Assembly (NCBI GenBank): GCA_040002735.1
Contig: JBDUDX010000003.1
Coordinates: 1-31,825 of the forward strand
Direction: 5' to 3'
From: JADGOV01 sp040002735
GTDB taxonomy: Bacteria; Actinomycetota; Actinomycetes; JADGOV01
DNA: 31,825 bases
Both the position numbers and the translations under genes were made by a program. The notes under the pieces were generated by a model, which ran no database searches, was not told the origin of the DNA, and saw only the letters and a program-made list of their open reading frames with translations. This document shows positions 8,543-15,742 of this stretch, piece by piece; position 1 is the first letter of the stretch, and each line of letters opens with the position of its first letter.

Positions 8543-9604
8543 ATGGACAGCGAGCCGGGGAACAAGGCAGCGGCCGCGGGGACGGCACCGGCCCAGAGGA
8601 AGGCAGCGGCGACCGGGAAGGCTGCGGCCAAGACTTCGGCCGGACGGTCCAAGACCGCCGTGGTGACCGGGGACTCGCCGGTCGCCACCGCAGCCGACAC
8701 GTCCACCGCAGCTACCAAGGCGCAGACCAACGCCCAACGGGTCAGCAGCCGCAGGGCGAAGCCGGAGAACGTGGTCGCCGATCCACCGCCCGCCCCGGAC
8801 TATCCCCACTGGCGGGTGGAGCCGGGTAAGCCGATCCGCCTCGCCGCGGTGGACCCGGCGGAGTCCGAGGGGTATGAGAAGAGGAAGCAGGTCACGGTGG
8901 AGCTGGAGAAGCAGCGCAACCGGATCAGCACCCTGCAGGCGCAGCTTTACGGCGAGCACCGCCGGAGCATGCTCATCGTGCTGCAGGCCATGGACACCGG
9001 CGGCAAGGACGGCACCATCAGCCACGTCTTCGAGGGGGTCAATCCGCAGGGCTGCCAGGTGTGGTCCTTCAAGGCGCCGAGCGCGGACGAGGCCGACCAC
9101 GACTTCCTCTGGCGGTACCACCAGCGCACCCCACCGCGCGGCATGATCCACATCTTCAACCGCTCGCACTACGAGGACGTACTCGTGGTCCGGGTGAAGA
9201 ACCTGGTACCGGAAGAGGTGTGGCGGCCCCGGTACGAGATGATCAACCAGTTCGAGCACCTGCTGACCGTTGGCGGTTGCACCGTACTCAAGTTCTACCT
9301 GCACATCTCCAAGGCTGAGCAGAAGCGCCGGCTGGAGAGCCGGCTGCAGGACCCGGACAAGCGTTGGAAGTTCTCCGCGAACGATCTCAAAGAGCGGGAA
9401 CACTGGGACGCCTACCAGGCCGCGTTCGAAGACGCCATCAACAACACCTCGACGCCGTACGCGCCGTGGTACGTCGTACCGGCGAACAGCAAGTGGTACC
9501 GCAACCTGGTGATCGCCCGCACCATCGCCGACACCCTGGAAGCAATCGACCCGCACTTTCCGGCGGCCGAGAAGGGACTGGACAAGATCACGGTGCCCGA
9601 CTAA
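8543..9604 (+). CDS. ppk2: PPK2-family polyphosphate:nucleotide phosphotransferase
   Basis: PPK2 enzymes move phosphate between inorganic polyphosphate and nucleotides. This 353-residue protein has a Walker-A-like MDTGGKDG at 150-157, followed by GMIHIFNRSHYEDVLVVRV (lid and Walker B region) and YEMINQFEHLL, which place it in the PPK2 branch TIGR03709 (polyphosphate:AMP/ADP-type transferases). The first 85 or so residues are a low-complexity Ala/Thr/Lys tail that looks disordered and basic and is not part of the fold. The start is firm: ATG 8543 follows ACGGAGG (8532-8538). The gene stands between folC and ndk, where an unrelated small membrane protein is often found. Whether AMP, ADP or another nucleotide is preferred cannot be read from the sequence. 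Confidence 0.9.
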   Translation: MDSEPGNKAAAAGTAPAQRKAAATGKAAAKTSAGRSKTAVVTGDSPVATAADTSTAATKAQTNAQRVSSRRAKPENVVADPPPAPDYPHWRVEPGKPIRLAAVDPAESEGYEKRKQVTVELEKQRNRISTLQAQLYGEHRRSMLIVLQAMDTGGKDGTISHVFEGVNPQGCQVWSFKAPSADEADHDFLWRYHQRTPPRGMIHIFNRSHYEDVLVVRVKNLVPEEVWRPRYEMINQFEHLLTVGGCTVLKFYLHISKAEQKRRLESRLQDPDKRWKFSANDLKEREHWDAYQAAFEDAINNTSTPYAPWYVVPANSKWYRNLVIARTIADTLEAIDPHFPAAEKGLDKITVPD

Positions 9605-9625
9605 CCCGGCCGAATCCTCGCCGGG
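9605..9625 (+). terminator. Hairpin after ppk2, terminator-like
   Basis: CCCGGC (9605-9610) pairs with GCCGGG (9620-9625) across a 9-nt loop directly after the ppk2 stop codon. The right arm overlaps the first unit of the direct repeat that follows, so it may be part of that repeat and not a dedicated terminator. Confidence 0.4.
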
Positions 9626-9699
9626 AGTTCACGCTCCTCACCGGGCTTTTCCGCGCTCCTGACCGGGAGTTTCGCGCTCCTCACCGGGCTTTTCCGCGC
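9621..9699. repeat. Two-copy direct repeat of about 42 bp
   Basis: Copy 1 (9621-9656) and copy 2 (9663-9699) both run from CCGGGAGTT to GGGCTTTTCCGCGC and differ by about three changes including a one-base length difference. The shared core CGCTCCTCACCGGGCTTTT is identical. It is non-coding and located between ppk2 and the next gene. Confidence 0.8.
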
Positions 9700-9761
9700 C
9701 GATCATGCTCGTACGGACGTCAAGGGCCGCCTGATGACCTCCGATCGAGCATGATCGGCGC
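9696..9761. repeat. Dispersed 66-bp palindromic element, copy A
   Basis: GCGCCGATCATGCTCG (9696-9711) and CGAGCATGATCGGCGC (9746-9761) are perfect 16-bp inverted arms around a 34-nt spacer. A second copy lies at 22080-22145. The 3' half (from TGATGACC at 9732 through the right arm and on to about 9772) is about 85% identical between copies. A 16-bp stem could fold in RNA or be bound by a dimeric protein. Confidence 0.85.
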
Positions 9762-9831
9762 AAGGGCCGGCGCATCCGCCGGGCGCAACCGCCGGCGCGA
9801 ACGATCGGCGCGACCGCTGGCGCGGCGGGGG
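9757..9831. repeat. Phased GGCGC tandem array, 12/13-bp period
   Basis: GGCGC begins at 9757, 9769, 9782, 9794, 9807 and 9819, so the spacing alternates 12, 13, 12, 13, 12. The degenerate unit is close to GGCGCRACCGCC. The array ends just before the start of the unknown membrane protein gene. Confidence 0.75.
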
Positions 9832-9832
9832 T

Positions 9833-9845
9833 TACCGTGAGCGGC
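9833..9845 (+). promoter_or_regulatory. -10 box with apparent leaderless start
   Basis: TACCGT (9833-9838) fits TANNNT and ends 7 nt before the GTG at 9846, the same spacing seen at valS and at the radical SAM gene. This favours GTG 9846 over the in-frame GTG 9837, which would lie inside the -10 box. Confidence 0.5.
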
Positions 9846-10616
9846 GTGGAATCGGACCGGGGACAAGCGCACCGGACTCCGGGGACTCGGGGAGTCGACC
9901 GGAGTCGGCTGTCGGAGGCCGAAGTGGCGGCCCTGGTACAGCGCGCAGTGGAGATCGACGCGCACCGAGGCAGCTCAGCCGACCTCGATCTGGCAGCCGT
10001 ACGCCAGGTAGTCGCCGACGTCGGGGTCTCCGACGCGGCATTCGATCAAGCATTGACCGAGTGGCGGGCCGGGATTCTCGTGCCGCAGACGCCCGCGCGT
10101 GCCGCGGACCGGCAGCGGGCTGAGGCGCTGGCGGTCGCCGAACGGCTCGTGCCCCTTCCGCCCGCTGCAGTGAACGCTCGGCTGGACGCCCTTCTGCGCA
10201 AGCAGTGCTTCGATCGGATCCGTCGGGTCGGCGGGGATAGCGAGTACCTGCGGCGCCGGGGACTGATGGCCGATCTGCAACGCGGGCTCAACGTTCGTGG
10301 CCAGATGCGGCTGAAGGATGTCGCTCGGCTGCTGGTCACGGTCCAGCCCAGTGGCGAGGTCTGCACCCGGGTACGGATCACCGTGGACCTGCAGTCCTAC
10401 CGGCTTGCCGCGGTGGCAGGCGCGACCGGCACGCCGCTGGCCGCCGGGTCGCTGGTCGCGCTCGGGGCGCTTCCCGGCCCGGAATGGCTGCTCCTCGCGC
10501 TGCCCGCGGGCCTGGTCGCCTCGGCCGGTGGCTGGGTCGGTGCCCGGTACGCAGTGCAGGCGCGGCGCGGTCGGGTGCAGGATGCCCTCGCCGCGGTTCT
10601 GGACGGGCTCGCCTGA
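9846..10616 (+). CDS. Unknown protein with C-terminal two-helix membrane anchor
   Basis: I do not recognise this 256-residue protein. The N-terminal part (roughly residues 18-75, RLSEAEVAALVQRAVEID onward) looks like a small all-helical domain of the kind found at the N-terminus of various actinobacterial membrane proteins. The middle region (about 80-180) is charged with a few predicted strands. Near the C-terminus two hydrophobic stretches (about AVAGATGTPLAAGSLVALGA and WLLLALPAGLVASAGGWVGA) with a short turn form a hairpin anchor, leaving both ends on the same, probably cytoplasmic, side. GTG 9846 is chosen over GTG 9837 because of the -10 box spacing. ndk follows after 39 bp on the same strand. 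Coding bias matches the neighbours. Function unknown. Confidence 0.75.
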   Translation: MESDRGQAHRTPGTRGVDRSRLSEAEVAALVQRAVEIDAHRGSSADLDLAAVRQVVADVGVSDAAFDQALTEWRAGILVPQTPARAADRQRAEALAVAERLVPLPPAAVNARLDALLRKQCFDRIRRVGGDSEYLRRRGLMADLQRGLNVRGQMRLKDVARLLVTVQPSGEVCTRVRITVDLQSYRLAAVAGATGTPLAAGSLVALGALPGPEWLLLALPAGLVASAGGWVGARYAVQARRGRVQDALAAVLDGLA

Positions 10617-10655
10617 CAGAATGAGCCGCACCCACCCAAGAAGGAGCATTCCGAC

Positions 10656-11063
10656 GTGTCCGAGCGCACCCTGGTACTGGTCAAGCCCGACGGCGTCCGC
10701 CGCGGCCTCGTCGGCGAGGTCATCGGCCGGCTGGAGCGCAAGGGCATGACCATTGCCGCGATGGAGCTGCGGACGCTTGCCCGGGATCTCGCCGAGGAAC
10801 ACTACGGCGAGCACCGCGAGAAGCCGTTCTTCGGTGAGCTGGTGGATTTCATCACCTCCGGTCCGCTCGTGGCACTGGTGGCCGAAGGACCGCGGGTGAT
10901 CGAGGCCTGGCGGACGATGATGGGCGTCACGGACCCGGTGAAGGCGACACCCGGGTCGGTCCGCGGTGATCACGCGCTGGTCGTCACGGAGAACCTGGTG
11001 CACGGGTCGGACTCGGCGGAATCAGCCGCCCGAGAGATCGCTCTGTTCTTCCCCTCCTTGTAG
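10656..11063 (+). CDS. ndk: Nucleoside diphosphate kinase
   Basis: NDK transfers the gamma phosphate from ATP to other NDPs through a phosphohistidine, balancing NTP and dNTP pools. The product is 135 residues, the normal family length. The active-site motif NLVHGSDS carries the phosphorylated His116, and the N-terminal TLVLVKPDGVRRGLVG and the RGDH segment are family signatures. GTG 10656 follows AAGGAG (10641-10646) with a 9-nt gap. It is downstream of folC and ppk2, so three nucleotide- or folate-linked genes are neighbours here; the PPK2 product could feed this enzyme with NDPs, but that is inference. Confidence 0.97.
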   Translation: MSERTLVLVKPDGVRRGLVGEVIGRLERKGMTIAAMELRTLARDLAEEHYGEHREKPFFGELVDFITSGPLVALVAEGPRVIEAWRTMMGVTDPVKATPGSVRGDHALVVTENLVHGSDSAESAAREIALFFPSL

Positions 11064-11069
11064 CTCCGG

Positions 11070-11083
11070 ACGCCCTTCGGCGT
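11070..11083 (+). terminator. Hairpin after ndk, terminator-like
   Basis: ACGCC (11070-11074), loop CTTC, GGCGT (11079-11083) form a compact 5-bp stem 6 bp after the ndk stop. A short T-containing stretch (GTTGG) follows. The stem is weak, but its position is right. Confidence 0.4.
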
Positions 11084-11112
11084 GTTGGGCTGCGTGACCG
11101 GCTGGTCCCACC

Positions 11113-11118
11113 TACGCT
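11113..11118 (+). promoter_or_regulatory. Candidate -10 box for the mre operon
   Basis: TACGCT fits TANNNT and lies 42 bp before the preferred mreB start, after the ndk terminator. No well-spaced -35 box is visible. It is the only good candidate in the 97-bp gap. Confidence 0.35.
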
Positions 11119-11160
11119 TCGAACACGGCGCATGCCGCGGCTGTGACGAGGGGCGGCAAG

Positions 11161-12192
11161 GTGGGCAGGGCAGGCAGGTGGCTCGGCAGAGACATCGCGG
11201 TTGATCTTGGTACCGCGAACACTCTGGTGTACGTGCGGGGCAAGGGCGTTGTCCTCAACGAGCCGTCGGTTGTCGCGATCAATGTGGACACCGGCGGCAT
11301 GTTGGCCGTGGGCAGCGCCGCCAAGCGCATGATCGGGCGTACTCCGGCCAACGTGGTCGCCGTCCGGCCGTTGCGCGACGGGGTGATCGCCGATTTCGAC
11401 ATCACTGAGCGGATGCTGCGGTACTTCATCCAGCGCGTGCACCGCCGTCGGCACTTCTCCAAGCCGCGGGTAGTGGTATGCGTACCGTCCGGCATCACCA
11501 GCGTGGAGCGTCGGGCCGTGGTGGACGCCGGCATGCAGGCCGGCGCCACGAGGGTGTTCATCATCGACGAGCCGATGGCGGCGGCCATCGGTGCCAGCCT
11601 GCCGATCGAGCAACCCACCGGCAACATGATCGTCGACATCGGTGGCGGAACCACCGAAGTGGCGATCATCTCCCTCGGCGGTGTGGTGTCCAGCGTCTCC
11701 ATCCGGACCGCCGGCGACGAGTTGGACCAGGCGATCATCTCCTACGTCAAGAAGCAGCACGGCCTCTCCCTCGGCGAGCGCACCGCGGAGGACGTCAAAC
11801 TCGCGATCGGCTCCGCCTGGCCGGAGCCGGAGGAACAGTCGGCGGAGATCCGTGGTCGCGATCTGATGTCCGGGCTGCCCAGGACCTTGGTGATCTCCGC
11901 GACGGAGATCCGGCAAGCCATGGAGGAGCCCATCGGCACCATCGTTGACGCGATCAAGAACGCTCTCGATCGCTGCCCGCCGGAGCTCGCCGGCGACGTG
12001 GGGGAGCGCGGCATCGTGCTCTCCGGTGGTGGTTCCCTGCTGCGCGGCCTCGACGATCGGGTCCGCGCCGAGACCGGCGTACCGGTGCACTTGACCGACG
12101 CCCCGCTGCTGTCGGTGGCGATGGGGGCCGGTCGCTGTGTGGAGGAGTTCGAGGCGCTGCGGCCGGTGCTGCTCGCCGAAACGCGCGGCTAG
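11161..12192 (+). CDS. mreB: Rod-shape determining actin homologue MreB
   Basis: MreB is a bacterial actin that assembles under the membrane and directs lateral wall synthesis; in sporulating actinomycetes it acts in spore-wall formation. The product has 343 residues with the actin phosphate-1 motif DIAVDLGTANTLV, phosphate-2 MIVDIGGGTTEVAII and an adenosine-binding GIVLSGGGSLLRGL near the C-terminus. I chose GTG 11161 because GAGGGG (11148-11153) lies 7 nt upstream and the protein then starts MGRAGRWLGRDIAVDLG as in relatives; GTG 11143 would add six residues. It heads the mreB-mreC-mreD-mrdA-rodA operon. Confidence 0.96.
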   Translation: MGRAGRWLGRDIAVDLGTANTLVYVRGKGVVLNEPSVVAINVDTGGMLAVGSAAKRMIGRTPANVVAVRPLRDGVIADFDITERMLRYFIQRVHRRRHFSKPRVVVCVPSGITSVERRAVVDAGMQAGATRVFIIDEPMAAAIGASLPIEQPTGNMIVDIGGGTTEVAIISLGGVVSSVSIRTAGDELDQAIISYVKKQHGLSLGERTAEDVKLAIGSAWPEPEEQSAEIRGRDLMSGLPRTLVISATEIRQAMEEPIGTIVDAIKNALDRCPPELAGDVGERGIVLSGGGSLLRGLDDRVRAETGVPVHLTDAPLLSVAMGAGRCVEEFEALRPVLLAETRG

Positions 12193-12194
12193 TG

Positions 12195-13100
12195 ATGCAG
12201 CGATTCCGCCAGACCCGTGCGCTGCTCGCCGGTCTCGTGGTGATTTCCTTTGTGCTGGTCACCCTCGATTACCGCAGCGGGCGCGGCTCGCCGTTGGATG
12301 GCGTACGGGCCGCCGTCGGCAGCGCGCTCGGGCCTATCGAAAGCGGTATCGCGACCGGCGTGCGCCCGGTGAGCCGCACGGTCTCCGGTGTCTTCCGCGG
12401 AGCCGACGCGAGTGCGCGAGCGGAGCGGCTCGCGAAGGAGAACACGCTGCTGCGCCAGCAGCTGGTGTTGGCGAAGCGGCCGCCCACCGCCGACCGGCTG
12501 AGCGCGCTGTTTGGGGTCGCCGGCGCCTCCCGGCTGAGTATTGTGCCGGCCCGCGTGGTGGCGCTCGGTGCCGGGCTGGGATTCACCTGGACCGTCACGA
12601 TCGACGCAGGCAGCCGGGACGGGCTGCGTCCTGACCTTGCCGTCCTCACCGGAGCCGGCTTGGCCGGTCGGGTGAAGACCGTGACGGCGACCACTGCAAC
12701 CGTGCTCCTGGTGAGCGATCCGGCGGCGAAAGTGGGGGTACGGGTCGCCGGCTCGGGCGAGATCGGTGTCCTCACCGGCCGAGGGACCGAGCCGATGATG
12801 CTGGAGATGCTCGGGGCCAACGCGCCCATTCGGGTCGGTCAGGCGGTGACCACCGTGGGTTCGCCGACGACCCAGCCGTACCCGGCCGGCGTTCCGGTGG
12901 GTCGGATCAGCCGGATCCTGCCGACCTCCGGAGTGACGGTCCGAGCGTTGCTGACGCCCTACGTCCGGTTCTCCGCCTTGGATCTGGTCGGCGTCGTGGT
13001 CGGCGCGCCGCGGGTCAAAGCCCGGCACGCGGTTGCCCCGGCGAAACCGGCGCCGGTGGTACCGCTGCCGCCGATGTCCCAACGCAGCCGGGGGCAGTAG
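12195..13100 (+). CDS. mreC: Rod shape-determining protein MreC
   Basis: MreC is a bitopic membrane protein whose periplasmic beta domain activates the PBP2-RodA synthase. The 301-residue product has one N-terminal membrane helix (about LLAGLVVISFVLVTL, residues 9-23), a short coiled coil (about 68-95, ARAERLAKENTLLRQQL) and a beta-barrel region to about 275, followed by a Pro/Ala-rich C-terminus. ATG 12195 lies 2 bp after the mreB stop; GTG 12192 overlaps that stop and is also possible. Tight spacing indicates translational coupling. Confidence 0.93.
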   Translation: MQRFRQTRALLAGLVVISFVLVTLDYRSGRGSPLDGVRAAVGSALGPIESGIATGVRPVSRTVSGVFRGADASARAERLAKENTLLRQQLVLAKRPPTADRLSALFGVAGASRLSIVPARVVALGAGLGFTWTVTIDAGSRDGLRPDLAVLTGAGLAGRVKTVTATTATVLLVSDPAAKVGVRVAGSGEIGVLTGRGTEPMMLEMLGANAPIRVGQAVTTVGSPTTQPYPAGVPVGRISRILPTSGVTVRALLTPYVRFSALDLVGVVVGAPRVKARHAVAPAKPAPVVPLPPMSQRSRGQ

Positions 13101-13688
13101 ATGTCGCCGCGCCGCGCAGTCGCCTTCGGCTGCCTGATCACCCTCGCCGTGCTTCTGCAGGTCACCGTGCTGACCCGACTTGCGCTGCCGGGCGGCGGGC
13201 CGGCGCTGGTGGTTCTGGTGGTCGGCGTCGTGGCGGTTCTGGACGGCCCCGCGGCCGGCATGCTGGTGGGCTTCGCCGGCGGGCTGCTTGCCGATCTCGC
13301 TCCGCCGTCGGAACATCGGCTCGGTCAGTCCATGCTGGTGCTGGTCTGTGTCGGCGAGTTCGTCGGGCTGCTGCATCGTCGGTCGGCCGGCATGATGCGA
13401 TCCGCCGTCCTGGTCGGGGTGGCGACGTTGCTCGCCGGGCTGGGAGTCGCCGCCCTCGACCTGGTGCTCGGCTACGGCCCCGGGGGAATCGGGTCCGCAC
13501 TGCGGATGATCGGCGCGACCACCGCGTACAACGTGGTGCTCGCGATACCGCTGCTCGCCGTCGGCGGTGGACAACGGCACCGCGCCGGCGCCCCGGGCCG
13601 AGCCGCCCGGTCGGTTCGGGTGTCCGGTACGGGCCGCCGGCGGGATGACCGAGTGGGAAGCTCAGCGGCGGCCGGAGGGCTGCGGTGA
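13101..13688 (+). CDS. mreD: Rod shape-determining protein MreD
   Basis: MreD is a small integral membrane partner of MreC in the elongasome. The 195-residue protein is very hydrophobic over residues 1-155, with about five membrane helices (for example AFGCLITLAVLLQVTVLTRL and ALVVLVVGVVAVL). The last 40 residues are a basic Arg/Gly-rich tail that looks cytoplasmic and disordered. ATG 13101 directly abuts the mreC stop codon, and the stop overlaps the mrdA GTG. Sequence conservation in this family is low, so the call rests on hydrophobicity plus operon position. Confidence 0.9.
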   Translation: MSPRRAVAFGCLITLAVLLQVTVLTRLALPGGGPALVVLVVGVVAVLDGPAAGMLVGFAGGLLADLAPPSEHRLGQSMLVLVCVGEFVGLLHRRSAGMMRSAVLVGVATLLAGLGVAALDLVLGYGPGGIGSALRMIGATTAYNVVLAIPLLAVGGGQRHRAGAPGRAARSVRVSGTGRRRDDRVGSSAAAGGLR

Positions 13689-15742
13689 AACCTGCGAACC
13701 TCACGTCGGATTACCGCACCCGCTTCGGACTGCGGTTGGGCATCCTCCGCTTCGGTGTGATCGGGCTGCTGCTGGCGCTGCTCGGGCAGCTCTGGTACCT
13801 GCAAGTCGCCCGTGGCGAGAGCTACCAGCGTGCCGCCGTGCAGAACCACGTCCGGGACGTGGTGGTCCCCGCTGTCCGCGGCCGGATCCTCGACGCTGCC
13901 GGACGTCCGCTGGTCGACAACCGCACCGCGCTGCGGATCACGGTGGACCGGATCGCCTTGAGCCGGGAGCCCGATCGGGGTCGGACGGTACTGGCCCGAC
14001 TCGCCCAGGTGCTGAAAGTGCCGGCAGCGGACCTGCGCCGTCAGATCACGCTGTGCGGGAAAGGAGTCCGCCCACCGTGCTGGAATGGCTCGCCCAACCA
14101 GCCCATCCCGGTGACGAAGAACGCCGATCCGGCGCTCCTGCTGGCGATCGAGGAACGCTCGGAGTCCTTCCCCGGGGTTGCCGCGGAAGTCGGCACGGAG
14201 CGGGCGTACCCCCGGCCGGCCGGTGCGCTGGCGGCCCACCTGCTGGGCTACGTCGCCGGGATCAGCGGGCCGGAATTGGACCGGCTCCCCGCTGACCAGC
14301 GAGTCATCCGCCGCAACGACGTCGTGGGCCGGGCCGGGCTGGAACTGAGCTACGACCGGGTACTGGCCGGCCGCAGCGGCGTCCGGCAGGTCGCGGTGGA
14401 TGCTCGGGGGGCGGTCACCGCGACCGTGGGCGAGAACCCGCCGGTCCCTGGCGACGACCTGCTCACCAGTCTGGATGCCCGGGCCCAGAGCGTCCTGGAA
14501 CATGCCCTCGGTAAAGGGATCGCCGGCGCCCGGGCGCATGGCGATCCGGCCAAGACCGCCGCCGGGGTGGTGCTGAACGTGCGTACCGGCCACGTCGTCG
14601 CGATGGCCAGCTACCCCGCGTACCGGCCGGAGGTCTTCACCGGTGGCGTCTCACCGGAGGATTACCGGGCGGTCACGGCCACCACGGCGGGGGTGCCGCT
14701 GCTGAATCGGGCCGTACAGGGGGAGTACTCGCCGGGCTCGGCGTTCAAGCCGATCTCCGTCTCCGGGGTGGTCAAGGAGGGTACAGCCAACTTCTCCGAT
14801 ATGTACTCCTGCCCCAGCGGCGTGCAGGTGGGCAATCGGGTGTTCCACAACTTCGAGGGCACGTCGCTGGGGCGCCTGAACCTGCATAAGGCCCTGGTGA
14901 AGTCCTGCGACACGGTCTTCTACCAGTTCGCCAACTCCGACTGGTACGCCGACGAGCGCCGGATCCGCCAGCGGCAGCAGCCGGTGGAGGCGGTGCAGCA
15001 GATGGCTCGGGCGTACGGCCTCGGGCGCGACACCGGCATCGACTTACCGGCCGAGAGCGCGGGCTTGATCGAGACCCGGGCATCCAAGCTGGCCCGCTGG
15101 AAGTCGTTCGTCCGGGACAACGCCTGCGCCGGGGCGAAGCGGCGTCCGAAGAGTGATCCGATTCACAAGCTGGACGCCGAGAACTGCACCGAGGGTTGGA
15201 AGTTCCGGGCTGGGGACCAGGCGAACTTCGACATCGGTCAGGGCACGGTGCTCGTCACCCCACTGCAGCTCGCCACTGCCTACGCCGCGCTGGTCAACGG
15301 CGGCCGGCTGATCTCACCGCGGATTGCCACCGCGGTCCGCGATCCCGCCGGCACGGTGGTACGTCGGATCGAGGCGCCGGTCCGGGGTCGGTTGCCGATC
15401 TCCGCCACACTGCGCAACAACATCGTGAGCGCGCTCTACGATGTGCCCCGAGCCGGTACTGCCGCGGGCGCCTTTGCCGGCTTCCCGTTGGACCGGGTAC
15501 ACGTCGGCGGCAAGACCGGAACTGCGCAGGCCGGCCTCAGCCCGCTGCACGACACTTCCTGGTTCGCCTCGTTCGCCGGGCCGCCGGGACAGCCGGCGCA
15601 GTTCGTCGCGGTGGTCACCGTGCCCAAGGGCGGTCAGGGCGCCCGAGCCGCGGCGCCGGCCGTGCGCGCGGTGTGGGAGGGCCTGTACGGAATCGGCCAA
15701 CCGGCGGCCATACCCGGTCTGTTGAGCGGCGGCCAGCGGTGA
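13685..15742 (+). CDS. mrdA: Penicillin-binding protein 2, class B transpeptidase
   Basis: This is the peptidoglycan DD-transpeptidase of the elongation complex, paired with RodA. It has 685 residues: one N-terminal membrane helix (about 23-42, ILRFGVIGLLLALLGQLWYL), a pedestal domain including RGRILDAAGRPLV, and a transpeptidase domain with the acyl-serine motif SAFK at Ser352, the second motif SCD at Ser407 and KTGT from Lys610. Two cysteine pairs lie outside the membrane: LCGKGVRPPC in the pedestal, and the Cys of DNACAGAK with that of ENCTEGWKF in an insert between the second and third motifs; these could form disulfides. The GTG start overlaps the mreD stop by 4 bp and its stop overlaps rodA. 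Confidence 0.96.
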   Translation: MKPANLTSDYRTRFGLRLGILRFGVIGLLLALLGQLWYLQVARGESYQRAAVQNHVRDVVVPAVRGRILDAAGRPLVDNRTALRITVDRIALSREPDRGRTVLARLAQVLKVPAADLRRQITLCGKGVRPPCWNGSPNQPIPVTKNADPALLLAIEERSESFPGVAAEVGTERAYPRPAGALAAHLLGYVAGISGPELDRLPADQRVIRRNDVVGRAGLELSYDRVLAGRSGVRQVAVDARGAVTATVGENPPVPGDDLLTSLDARAQSVLEHALGKGIAGARAHGDPAKTAAGVVLNVRTGHVVAMASYPAYRPEVFTGGVSPEDYRAVTATTAGVPLLNRAVQGEYSPGSAFKPISVSGVVKEGTANFSDMYSCPSGVQVGNRVFHNFEGTSLGRLNLHKALVKSCDTVFYQFANSDWYADERRIRQRQQPVEAVQQMARAYGLGRDTGIDLPAESAGLIETRASKLARWKSFVRDNACAGAKRRPKSDPIHKLDAENCTEGWKFRAGDQANFDIGQGTVLVTPLQLATAYAALVNGGRLISPRIATAVRDPAGTVVRRIEAPVRGRLPISATLRNNIVSALYDVPRAGTAAGAFAGFPLDRVHVGGKTGTAQAGLSPLHDTSWFASFAGPPGQPAQFVAVVTVPKGGQGARAAAPAVRAVWEGLYGIGQPAAIPGLLSGGQR

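Noticed and set aside
9605..9845. Repeat cluster considered as a CRISPR array
   Set aside because: Only two copies of the 42-bp unit are present, with no distinct spacers and no cas genes.
15196..15738. Upstream extension of the rodA frame inside mrdA
   Set aside because: It overlaps the PBP2 transpeptidase motifs; the GTGA overlap at 15739 is the natural start.
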